Assembly: GCA_026388755.1 (NCBI GenBank)
Contig: JAPLJE010000317.1
Span: 1-10,044 of the forward strand
Source: Deltaproteobacteria bacterium
GTDB taxonomy: Bacteria > Desulfobacterota > Desulfobacteria > Desulfobacterales > Desulfatirhabdiaceae
DNA: 10,044 bases
Direction: 5' to 3'
Shown here in pieces: positions 1-7,226 of this stretch (positions are counted from its first letter, which is position 1; each line of letters starts with the position of its first letter). A program made the translations under genes and the position numbers. The notes under the pieces were generated by a model. It saw only the letters and a list, made by a program, of their open reading frames with translations, had not been told where the DNA came from and did not search any database.

Positions 1-492
1 GCCAACTGGGATAAAACCATCGATATTGCCGCGTTGGAGACGCTGCCGCCGGATGGCAGGCTTTCAGTTGTCCTGGGGTGGGGAATTCCCCTGGCAATTG
101 TCCTGATGATGGCCATCGGGTTTTTCGTTGGCGGCGCGCATGTGGGAACCAATATGATCACCGGATGGATACTGACAACCGGTATTCTGGCAGGTATTGG
201 TGCTGCCGCTGCCCTGGCCCATCCCCTGACGATCCTCTCCTCAATGCTGGCGGCTCCCATAACCACGCTTCATCCGCTGATTGCAGCGGGCTGGGTTTCG
301 GGTTTGGTTGAGGCCTTTTCGCGAAAACCCAGAGTCCGGGACATTGAGGCTCTGCCGCAGGATATTCTGTCTGTAAAAGGGTTCTGGAGGAACAAGGTGA
401 CGCGGATTCTTCTGGTGGTGGTGTTTACCAATATCGGAGCCTCAATCGGAACATTTGTGGCAGTGCCGCTGATGTTGAGAATGATTCACTGA
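1..492 (+). CDS. TraB/PrgY-family membrane protein, C-terminal part (5' end outside window)
   Basis: The reading frame is open from base 1 and ends with TGA at 490-492, giving about 163 residues of a protein whose start lies upstream. What is visible is the polytopic membrane end. One hydrophobic segment follows GRLSVVLGWGIP, a second stretch runs from MITGWILTTGILAG through the small-residue-rich AAAALAHPLTILSS, and a last helix is RILLVVVFTNIGASIGTF. The segment APITTLHPLIAAGWVSGLVE followed by a charged loop (RKPRVRDIEAL) is characteristic of the membrane half of bacterial and archaeal TraB/PrgY-like proteins. In that family an N-terminal soluble GumN/TraB domain would sit upstream, but it is not in the window. 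Enterococcal PrgY limits pheromone activity; the role of the widespread homologues is not settled. An internal TTG at 34 is an unlikely start because the frame continues upstream. No strong terminator follows the gene. Confidence 0.8.
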   Translation, partial: ANWDKTIDIAALETLPPDGRLSVVLGWGIPLAIVLMMAIGFFVGGAHVGTNMITGWILTTGILAGIGAAAALAHPLTILSSMLAAPITTLHPLIAAGWVSGLVEAFSRKPRVRDIEALPQDILSVKGFWRNKVTRILLVVVFTNIGASIGTFVAVPLMLRMIH

Positions 493-587
493 CGGATGAT
501 AAATGCCGATGAATGTAATTTAAAATATGATGTTTAAATATTTTCAAGATAAAACCAGAAAAAAACAATTGAATTCAAACCTGAAAT

Positions 588-1343
588 ATGATCAAATCAA
601 CCATGGTGGGTGTTTCTTGTAAATCTTTGTCATTCTCATCAGACGGTTTTCGGTTATCTGGGACCCTCCATTTGCCTGGAAATCATCAACCACCGCTTGT
701 AGTAGGTTCGCACGGCCTGTTAAGCAGTGGCAGTTCACCCAAACAGATTGATATGGCCAGGCAATGCTGCGCAAACGGCATGGCTTATTTTCGATTCGAT
801 CATCGTGGCTGTGGCCAAAGTGAGGGCAGTAAGGCCGATGCTGCTGATTTTTACGGCCGTTGCCGGGACCTGTTCAGTGCGATTGACTTTTTGCGCACTC
901 TGGTTGGTCTTCACTCCGGAATCGGGTTGTTCGGCAGCAGCCTGGGAGGGGCGGTTTGTCTTTCGGTAGCAGCCACAATACGCGTCCATGCACTGGTTAC
1001 CGTTGCCGCACCCCTTGACAGCAGTTCTTTGATTGATTCGGCTCAGGGCGTTGTTCCAGCCGGACTTTCGGCGGATCTGGCACTTTCTCCACGGTTTCGG
1101 TTCGATCTGTCCGGCAACCTGTCGGCCGTTCGCAATCTCTTGATCTTTCATGGGGAAAAGGATTCGGTTGTACCGGTATCCCATGCCCGGAAATTGTTCG
1201 AAAGAGCAGGTCATCCCAAAAAACTGGTAATTCAGGAAAATGGAGACCATGTCATGAGCCTTCCCCTTCATCAGAAATCTTTCATGCAAGAATCCCTTTT
1301 GTGGTTTTCAACGATTCTGAAGACCGACTCGAAGACAGATTAG
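588..1343 (+). CDS. alpha/beta hydrolase (serine hydrolase / esterase-like)
   Basis: This is a 251-residue soluble protein with the full alpha/beta-hydrolase signature. An oxyanion-hole HG lies at residues 42-43 (VVGSHGLLSSG), and FRFDHRGCGQSEG (68-80) is the usual segment after strand beta4. The nucleophile elbow GSSLG has Ser118, the acid is Asp192 in HGEKDSVVP, and the catalytic His221 is in GDHVM. There is no signal peptide, so a cytoplasmic location is expected. Family members act as esterases, acyl-peptidases or thioesterases, and the substrate cannot be read from the sequence. The ATG at 588 has no clear Shine-Dalgarno; a second in-frame ATG at 603 is an equally possible start because the conserved core begins only around residue 13. 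The SPFH gene starts 19 nt after the stop, so the hydrolase probably shares its transcript. Confidence 0.85.
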   Translation: MIKSTMVGVSCKSLSFSSDGFRLSGTLHLPGNHQPPLVVGSHGLLSSGSSPKQIDMARQCCANGMAYFRFDHRGCGQSEGSKADAADFYGRCRDLFSAIDFLRTLVGLHSGIGLFGSSLGGAVCLSVAATIRVHALVTVAAPLDSSSLIDSAQGVVPAGLSADLALSPRFRFDLSGNLSAVRNLLIFHGEKDSVVPVSHARKLFERAGHPKKLVIQENGDHVMSLPLHQKSFMQESLLWFSTILKTDSKTD

Positions 1344-1362
1344 ATCGCCCAGAGGAGTCATC

Positions 1363-2304
1363 ATGCCTGAAGAACTTCCCAGACATTTTTTTACCAGAGC
1401 CTTTGTGAAAACCATCCTCCGCCGCTTGCTTGCACTGGCAACCCTGGTGGGGCTCTTTTATGGTCTGTCTGCGCTGGTATATGCCACCCGTGCCATATTC
1501 AAGGTCAAAATGAATTACGCCGTGGTTCTGGAACGTTTTGCCGGACAGCGTGAGGCCATCACGGATATCGGCTGGCATGTTCGCCTACCGTATTTTACCC
1601 GCATTGAACAGGAAGTCTCCCTGATGAACCAGACGCTGTTTCTGGGCGGAAGTCCGGAACCCATGAGAATCATTTCAAAGGAAAGCGTGGCACTCTGGAC
1701 GTCGGCCGTACTAACCTACCGGATCCGGGATCTGAAAACCTGGGCCATAGAGAATCTGGATCCTTTGCACCTGCTCCAGGGAGATTATGATGGCATTGTC
1801 AAGGACATCCTTCAGGCCCATGAGGTCAACCAGCTCATCAGCAGCCGTGAAAAAATCAAGGATGATATTTTTGTCGCCTTGAAATCCAGACCGATCAATG
1901 AAGGCGGACCCACACTTGAAAAAAAATACGGTATTGAAGTGGTGAGCTTTGTCCTGAAGGAAACCCGCTTTGGCGATAAACTGGTTGAAGCCACGGAAGA
2001 AAAGAAACGCAGGGAACTGATTGCCGAAGCGGATAATTATTCGGCCGACCAGGAAGCCAGCCGGATTCGAAAGCTCTATGCTGCCTATCTGGAAAGCATT
2101 CAATCCCTGCAGCAGGCCCTTGGCAGGCCGGACGGATCCACGGACACGGCGCTTCTGCAGTTTCTGACCCAGCAGAAATGGGCCACGGCCTATGAAAAAA
2201 ATGTTGAGGGCCAGAATACCATCGTGATTCAGAACACCCAGGATCCACCGGCAATTACGCTTCCCTCTGCGCAACCCCGTCGGAAACCCTCTGGAGAGCG
2301 GTAA
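1363..2304 (+). CDS. SPFH/Band-7 domain membrane protein (HflC/prohibitin-like)
   Basis: This is a 313-residue protein with one N-terminal membrane anchor (about residues 17-46, TILRRLLALATLVGLFYG and following). An SPFH/Band-7 domain of about residues 48-210 comes next. Supporting features are VVLERFAGQRE, GWHVRLPYF, the paired strands ending in AVLTYRIRD, and KYGIEVVSFVLKETRF before a charged helix (EATEEKKRRELIAEADNY) typical of HflC, HflK and prohibitin. The last 40 residues are Pro/Gln-rich and probably disordered. Family members build ring-shaped membrane scaffolds that hold or gate AAA+ proteases, as HflKC does with FtsH. The ATG at 1363 has a strong ribosome site, GAGGAG at 1352-1357. 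The stop TAA overlaps the next start by one base (TAATG), implying translational coupling with the two-AAA Lon-like protease and, by inference, a physical partnership. No FtsH gene is present here. Confidence 0.85.
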   Translation: MPEELPRHFFTRAFVKTILRRLLALATLVGLFYGLSALVYATRAIFKVKMNYAVVLERFAGQREAITDIGWHVRLPYFTRIEQEVSLMNQTLFLGGSPEPMRIISKESVALWTSAVLTYRIRDLKTWAIENLDPLHLLQGDYDGIVKDILQAHEVNQLISSREKIKDDIFVALKSRPINEGGPTLEKKYGIEVVSFVLKETRFGDKLVEATEEKKRRELIAEADNYSADQEASRIRKLYAAYLESIQSLQQALGRPDGSTDTALLQFLTQQKWATAYEKNVEGQNTIVIQNTQDPPAITLPSAQPRRKPSGER

Positions 2305-5300
2305 TGGCAAAAAGACTGACAAAAGAAGTCAGGTATATCAGTCTTCCTGAAAACCGGATTCAGGAAATCAGACGACTTGTGGCTTCCTGGCCGTATGAAA
2401 CCAAGGCGTTCATGCGCTCGCGCCTGAATCAGTTCAGCCCGCCTTCGGACTGGCTCAATACCATTTTGGAAAGTTTTCTGTCTTTCTTTTTTACAGCCCC
2501 GGAAAAGCGTTTTGTGATTCTGAAAGATCCAAAGATTCTGACCGACTGGCAGCGTCGTTTTGAAATTTCCGGAAAAACCAACCCCCAGCAGGCCTGGAAC
2601 AAGATTCTGGAAAAGGAAGTATCGGCCAAGGATTACATATATCTGCTGTCGCTTCTGGATAAGGACCTCAGTGACGTCCACGTTCCCGTGGAACTGACAT
2701 CGCTGTTTGATAAAATCTACCGGGCCCACATTCGAAAAGAATATCTCTCTGACCCGTCCGTTCCCAAGGCACCCCTGATTCTTTTTATCGGCCCGAGTGG
2801 CAGCGGCAAGACATCTACCGTCCACCAGACCCTGGAACAGGTTATTTTTGTCAACGAGGTGCGGCCCGAGGTGGATCTGGAGCAGAAAAAAGAAGAAGCC
2901 CTTGCCGGAGAACCGTTCTGGAAAACCATCGACCAGGTGGACCCGACCCTGGCGGCGGAAATCGCCAGACGGAAAAAAGTGGCTTTTTATAAGTCGTTGG
3001 CCCGCGTGCCGGGAATCAGCCGCCTTCTGAAAAACCGGATCGGCAAAAATCTCTCCCAGCTTGAAGAGCAGGGGGTTCTGGTCGATTATACTATGATTAC
3101 CCCGAACGATTACCAGACCGCTCTTGCCGGAGAGCCCGGCAATTATTTCAAGAAAGCGCTGGGTGATCCCCGAAGAACCACCATCCGACATGTCGAAGAG
3201 GCGCATAGCGCTTTTGGAAAAACCGATGGCAAGGACAGCGGCCCCGATCGTCAGCAGCGGACCCTGATCGATACCGCAAATGTCGTGATCGATGAAATCA
3301 TCAATGGACGAAGAGACTGTCTGCTGATCGCAACGACCGATCAGCCCGAGCGGTTTGATCAGACGATTTACCGGCGTTTTGTGGAAAAAGGCAAGATACT
3401 GGATCTGTCGGATTTCTGGAAAAACCCGGAAAATCTGATGGAAGTCGTTCGCCTGGAGCTGATTCGAAATGATATCGTGGTTACCGATTCGCCGGATGAC
3501 ATCTGCCTGCATAACGCCCGGTGCGTTTCCCCGTCACAGGTGCAATCGGCCGTGGACAGGATCTATGCCATTTTTCAGGAAAGAACCCTTAAAATCACCC
3601 CGGCCTATGTTCGAAAGCTGGTTCATTCCATCATAGAAATTCAGGGTGGCTTTTTGTCAGCCTATCTGGAGGATTCGCTTCTGGTAAGAAAAGCCTTTGA
3701 GCTGGTCGCCAGAAACGCTTTCGGTGATTTGTTTGAAAAAGTTGTGGACCGGATGGATCGCCACGTGCACTGGGATGAATATGTGGGAAAAGTAAAAGAC
3801 GTGTTTTCGGAAATGGCCAACAATTGCCTCTATTACAATGTCAGCGAAGAGAAAGGCGTGGTATTGAACGGCCCGCCTGGAAGCGGCAAAACCTTTCTCA
3901 TCCGGGCCTGGCTCAGCGAGAACAGCGATATACATGATATCTCCACCAGCGCGTCCGCGCTTCAGGACCCGGTAAATCCATGGGAAGGCGCCATAGAGAA
4001 CCTGGAAAAAGTCTATGACATCGCCAAAATGATTGCGCCTTCCCTGGTATTTTTTGATGAAGGGGATTCCCTGGCGCCCCGGCGCAGTACTTCCGGCGGT
4101 TCTCCTTCCGATAAACTGACCAATAAATTTCTGAATTTAATCGACGGCGAGATCCCTCTTAACCGGGTGTTTACGGTGCTGACCACCAACCGGCTCGATA
4201 TCCTGGATCCGGCACTGATCCGCTCCAAGCGGCTGAAGGTGCAAGAAGTATCCGGCCATCTGCGGCTAAAGGATATTACGGACATCATTCGACAGACTTT
4301 AAGGGATGTTCCCCTGGCCCCGGATCTTTCGATAGAAGCCATTGTGGAATCCGCCAAAGGACTCTGCAACACCCCGGCGGATTATTCTGCTTTTGTTGAA
4401 AAAGCCCGTTCGCTTCGCAGCACGGAATATGAAGTCCTGCAGCGGATTCGCGATCTTGCCCAAGCTTCGAGTGCGATCCGTGATAAATTTGTGAAATTCA
4501 ATTTTAAAACCCTGATGGGGATTCTTGAGGCCGTGGATGCGCCGCAGTCACTTCGGTCCGCCGTTTATGGAGATCCTGCAACGTTTTTATCCCGCTACGG
4601 CGACGTAATCGAGTTGCTTAAACCGGTTACAAGGATGGAAGGGTATCCGCTGATGTCTTCCCACTTGAATTCAGCGCGTCAGGAAATCTCTCACAGTCCG
4701 GTAAAAATCGGCAAGATGCAGCTCGATGATTTTCTGGAGGCCGAACTCAGCCAGGAACCCCAGGTGGGCTTTATTATCGGCGTGGGTGCAAACGATGTGT
4801 CCGGCGTTCTTCTTCCCATTGCCACCAGCCTGACTTACAGCCTGTCCGCCGAAAAAGTCCTCGTGACCGGGGCGGTATCATCCGGATCCGCGGCAACGGC
4901 TGAGCTTGACATGGCGGTTCAGATGACCCAGCAGTCGGCTCAGGAAGCCCTGACCATGGTGAAAAACTACCTTCAGGAACTGGATCCCAAGGTTAGCATT
5001 CCCAAGCTGCTGGGGGAATTTCTGGATCGGTATACCATCCATCATCAGCTTCTTTCCGCTTCCTACAATGTCGGCGGTCCTTCCGCGGGCTATGCGCTGG
5101 CGCTGAACACCCTTTCCGCATTGCTTCAGATTCCCATTTATCACGATTTCGGGATTACCGGGGCGCCCTGGACCAAGGGGGTTAAAAAAGGCGCGGTGGG
5201 CGGTTCCGTCATCATCGGCCGGCATCAGAAAAAAGCCGAAAAAGTCCTTCAGTATTTACGTAGGATGTATATGCCGCTTCAAAATTACAAAGATCTGGAA

Positions 5301-5732
5301 AATGAATTCCTGGTGAATTACTGGGAACAGGGAAAAGACATTCTGGGGATTTCCAATTTCGGTGAACTGGTTCCGGAAGTTGTCTGTCTGGGGCCGGGAT
5401 ATGAGGCAATGCTGAAGGAACTGATTGCCATGCGGATCGACTTTAAACTTAAAAAATCCAGGGGCAATTCCGCCTATGATATACATAAGGAAAATATCCT
5501 GAAAAACAAGAAAATCCTGAAAGATCAGCTTGAGACCCGGATTGTCAATCGGCTCGAAGCCATTCGGAAATACCTCAGAAATCCTGTCAGCGATCCCCAT
5601 CAGTCGCTGGAGGAGATTTTTCTGGAACAGGGTAACCCCAGACTTATTGGTATTACGCCGATTCTGAATTTTCTGAGCAATCAGAAAAAGTGGATAGGAC
5701 GCTGGTCCCTCAGGGGTCGAAAACTGGAATAA
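2304..5732 (+). CDS. large Lon-type (S16) protease with two AAA+ modules
   Basis: This is a 1142-residue protein. Residues 1-155 are charged and helical and do not look like the N-domain of classical Lon. AAA+ module 1 has Walker A GPSGSGKT (163-170), a possible Walker B HVEEAH (296-301) after an unusually long charged insert, and a sensor-1-like LLIATTD (340-346). AAA+ module 2 is canonical, with GPPGSGKT (523-530), Walker B LVFFDEGD (581-588), sensor-1 VLTTNR (625-630) and DPALIRSKR with a possible arginine finger. Residues about 816-1048 form a Lon protease domain with GGPSAG (nucleophile Ser927), ITGAPWTKG and a likely general-base Lys at 976 or 977 in GRHQKK. A basic helical tail of about 95 residues follows. 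No membrane segment is seen, so the SPFH partner encoded just upstream could provide membrane attachment. GGAG at 2293-2296 precedes the start. Inference: an ATP-dependent protease or unfoldase; substrates unknown. Confidence 0.85.
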   Translation: MAKRLTKEVRYISLPENRIQEIRRLVASWPYETKAFMRSRLNQFSPPSDWLNTILESFLSFFFTAPEKRFVILKDPKILTDWQRRFEISGKTNPQQAWNKILEKEVSAKDYIYLLSLLDKDLSDVHVPVELTSLFDKIYRAHIRKEYLSDPSVPKAPLILFIGPSGSGKTSTVHQTLEQVIFVNEVRPEVDLEQKKEEALAGEPFWKTIDQVDPTLAAEIARRKKVAFYKSLARVPGISRLLKNRIGKNLSQLEEQGVLVDYTMITPNDYQTALAGEPGNYFKKALGDPRRTTIRHVEEAHSAFGKTDGKDSGPDRQQRTLIDTANVVIDEIINGRRDCLLIATTDQPERFDQTIYRRFVEKGKILDLSDFWKNPENLMEVVRLELIRNDIVVTDSPDDICLHNARCVSPSQVQSAVDRIYAIFQERTLKITPAYVRKLVHSIIEIQGGFLSAYLEDSLLVRKAFELVARNAFGDLFEKVVDRMDRHVHWDEYVGKVKDVFSEMANNCLYYNVSEEKGVVLNGPPGSGKTFLIRAWLSENSDIHDISTSASALQDPVNPWEGAIENLEKVYDIAKMIAPSLVFFDEGDSLAPRRSTSGGSPSDKLTNKFLNLIDGEIPLNRVFTVLTTNRLDILDPALIRSKRLKVQEVSGHLRLKDITDIIRQTLRDVPLAPDLSIEAIVESAKGLCNTPADYSAFVEKARSLRSTEYEVLQRIRDLAQASSAIRDKFVKFNFKTLMGILEAVDAPQSLRSAVYGDPATFLSRYGDVIELLKPVTRMEGYPLMSSHLNSARQEISHSPVKIGKMQLDDFLEAELSQEPQVGFIIGVGANDVSGVLLPIATSLTYSLSAEKVLVTGAVSSGSAATAELDMAVQMTQQSAQEALTMVKNYLQELDPKVSIPKLLGEFLDRYTIHHQLLSASYNVGGPSAGYALALNTLSALLQIPIYHDFGITGAPWTKGVKKGAVGGSVIIGRHQKKAEKVLQYLRRMYMPLQNYKDLENEFLVNYWEQGKDILGISNFGELVPEVVCLGPGYEAMLKELIAMRIDFKLKKSRGNSAYDIHKENILKNKKILKDQLETRIVNRLEAIRKYLRNPVSDPHQSLEEIFLEQGNPRLIGITPILNFLSNQKKWIGRWSLRGRKLE

Positions 5733-5801
5733 GACACAATCCGATCACCATCAGCAGAAGGAAAATGCCTGAAATCAAGTCGGGTATTTCTTCAGTAGTC
5801 G

Positions 5802-5818
5802 CGGCGATTTTTTCGCCG
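5802..5818. terminator. perfect 6-bp hairpin between convergent genes (possible bidirectional terminator)
   Basis: CGGCGA at 5802-5807 pairs perfectly with TCGCCG at 5813-5818 around a T5 loop. On the + strand it is followed by TCATTTTG, a weak U-tract. On the opposite strand no good T-run follows. It lies 70 nt after the stop of the Lon-like gene and just past the stop of the converging amidohydrolase gene, which is where a shared terminator would be expected. The weak U-tract keeps confidence moderate. Confidence 0.45.
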
Positions 5819-5826
5819 TCATTTTG

Positions 5827-7068
5827 TCAGCAGGGTGTGACAAGCCACTCAGCCTGGATGATGTGTTTCAGGCTCTCCGGAATTCCCGACGGGTTGCCTT
5901 TGACGGCAATCCATGAGGCTGGCATTCCCGGAGTCAGGAGTCCCATATCCGTGATTTCCAGAAGTCCAGCTCCGGTCTTTGTGGCGCATTGCACGACCTC
6001 CGGGATAGTATAGCCGGCTTCCAGAAGGAGTCTAAGTTCTTCCCTGACACTAATCCCATGATGGACCCCCAGGCTGCCGGCATCTGTTCCTATAGCAACC
6101 GGTACGCCCAGCTCCCTGGCCATTCGAAGCTGATCCATCTGATGGGAGAGGTTCCGCTTGGCAGTGTCGGCTTCACGGCTTGAAGGTGACAGATGGGAGG
6201 CATAAGCCCGCATGGTAAAGGCAGTCGGTACCCAGACGGTCTGCCTGTCCCGCATGCGCGCCAGGTTTTCGGCTCCCATGAAAAAACCATGCTCAATGGA
6301 ATGGCATCCGGCCTCAACGGCAATTTGTACCGGAAGTCTGCCATTGGCATGAACCATAACCTTAAGATGCCGGCGCCCGGCTTCGTTAACGGCTTGGGTG
6401 AGTTCCTCCAGGGAAAACTGCGGCAGGGTTTCCTTTCCAAAGCAGAGCAGGCTGTTGACCCCCGAATTGACCACTTTGATGTGATCGGGACGGGAATATT
6501 CCGGCAGCCTGGCTTCATGGCGAATGGCTTCTGCCAGCGATTGGCCGGGGGCCGGAGATCGACCTATCAGCTTTCCGTATCGCCCGCACTGATGCCAGGC
6601 TTTTCCGGCAACCTTGACATGAATCAACTTATGATGCGGCGAACCCTCACGGACGTGCGGTATTTTTCTATCATCGTTCAACTCCAGACTTTCTCGTTGA
6701 TACCGCTGAACAAGGCCCTTGCCGTCTCCGCCATCTCTTACAGCTCCGACACCGCTGTAAACATGTCGGGCGATATGTTCTGAAATGACGTCTTTCAGCT
6801 CATCATAGCCTGCTTCAAGCTGTCGTTTCCGTGCGGCAATGTCATCCGTCCCGGACATGAAAAGATGAACATGGCAATCCACCAGACTGGGAAGCAGGGT
6901 ATATTCCGAAAGATCCTGAAAAGGCGACGATTGGTGAAAGGCCGCCTTCGGCGCCGGTTTGATGGATTGGATGATATGTTGATGAATGGTTATCAGCACA
7001 TCCTTCCGAATAGGGCCGCTGCTGCCATCAATCAACCAGCCTGCATGAATGCATGATTTATCTGACAT
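5827..7068 (-). CDS. metal-dependent amidohydrolase (imidazolonepropionase/prolidase-like)
   Basis: This is a 413-residue enzyme of the amidohydrolase superfamily (TIM-barrel, binuclear or mononuclear metal). The N-terminal beta-sandwich strand HAGWLIDGSSGP leads into the metal-binding HVH motif (His66, His68) in LPSLVDCHVHLF. Further ligands are a lysine in DHIKVVNSG (Lys198, the position carboxylated in the prolidase-like subgroup), His240 in VMVHANG, His256 and His260 in CHSIEHG, and Asp329 in GTDAGSLG. The C-terminal LTPGMPASWIAVKGNP closes the second half of the sandwich, as in related deaminases, dipeptidases and imidazolonepropionases. There is no signal peptide, so it is cytoplasmic. 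The substrate is probably a cyclic amide or dipeptide, but this cannot be decided. The ATG at 7066-7068 is preceded by TCTGGA, a weak ribosome site. The gene converges on the Lon-like gene and diverges from minC, so it is probably transcribed alone. Confidence 0.85.
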   Translation of the reverse strand: MSDKSCIHAGWLIDGSSGPIRKDVLITIHQHIIQSIKPAPKAAFHQSSPFQDLSEYTLLPSLVDCHVHLFMSGTDDIAARKRQLEAGYDELKDVISEHIARHVYSGVGAVRDGGDGKGLVQRYQRESLELNDDRKIPHVREGSPHHKLIHVKVAGKAWHQCGRYGKLIGRSPAPGQSLAEAIRHEARLPEYSRPDHIKVVNSGVNSLLCFGKETLPQFSLEELTQAVNEAGRRHLKVMVHANGRLPVQIAVEAGCHSIEHGFFMGAENLARMRDRQTVWVPTAFTMRAYASHLSPSSREADTAKRNLSHQMDQLRMARELGVPVAIGTDAGSLGVHHGISVREELRLLLEAGYTIPEVVQCATKTGAGLLEITDMGLLTPGMPASWIAVKGNPSGIPESLKHIIQAEWLVTPC

Positions 7069-7118
7069 AATTCCAGAGTGTGTTCAGGCGAATTCAGTGA
7101 AACCGCTGTTTCTTTTTC

Positions 7119-7147
7119 TTGACACATCTGCCTTATATCACTATACC
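7119..7147 (+). promoter_or_regulatory. sigma70-like promoter for minCDE
   Basis: A perfect -35 box TTGACA (7119-7124) and a -10-like TATACC (7142-7147, 4 of 6 matches) are separated by exactly 17 nt. They lie about 80 nt upstream of minC in the divergent intergenic region. Transcription would begin near 7154, leaving a leader of about 70 nt. No equally good promoter is seen for the amidohydrolase gene reading the other way. Confidence 0.6.
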
Positions 7148-7167
7148 TTGAAAAATAAAATCTTTAG

Positions 7168-7195
7168 GTGCATCCATTCCAAGACAGGGATGCAT
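7168..7195 (+). promoter_or_regulatory. hairpin in the minC leader
   Basis: TGCATCC at 7169-7175 pairs perfectly with GGATGCA at 7188-7194 across a 12-nt loop, and a flanking G-T pair can extend it to 7168 and 7195. It sits between the predicted minC promoter and the minC start. There is no T-run after it, so it is not a terminator. It could influence translation or message stability, or be a protein-binding palindrome. Confidence 0.4.
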
Positions 7196-7226
7196 GAAAT
7201 AAATTCCTCTCCTGCTGCTGAAAATC

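Noticed and set aside
81..94. A 14-nt exact match, GGGAATTCCCCTGG, also found at 8620-8633 in minD
   Set aside because: Both copies encode a Gly-Ile-Pro-Leu stretch in unrelated genes and there is no flanking similarity; coincidence.
518..539. A perfect 7-bp palindrome ATTTAAA / TTTAAAT in the gap before the hydrolase gene
   Set aside because: Composed only of A and T in an AT-rich stretch, so likely by chance and too weak for a terminator. A nearby TATGAT has no matching -35 box.
735..1289. A 184-codon minus-strand frame opposite the alpha/beta hydrolase
   Set aside because: The hydrolase on the other strand has a complete catalytic signature; this frame has no ribosome site or recognisable domain.
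2229..3512. A 427-codon open frame on the minus strand opposite the SPFH/Lon-like genes
   Set aside because: It lies entirely antisense to well-supported domains, its translation shows no motif, and its length is explained by codon bias of the real gene.
6193..6783. A 196-codon plus-strand frame inside the amidohydrolase gene
   Set aside because: The minus strand carries all metal-binding motifs of an amidohydrolase; the plus frame is a shadow without features.
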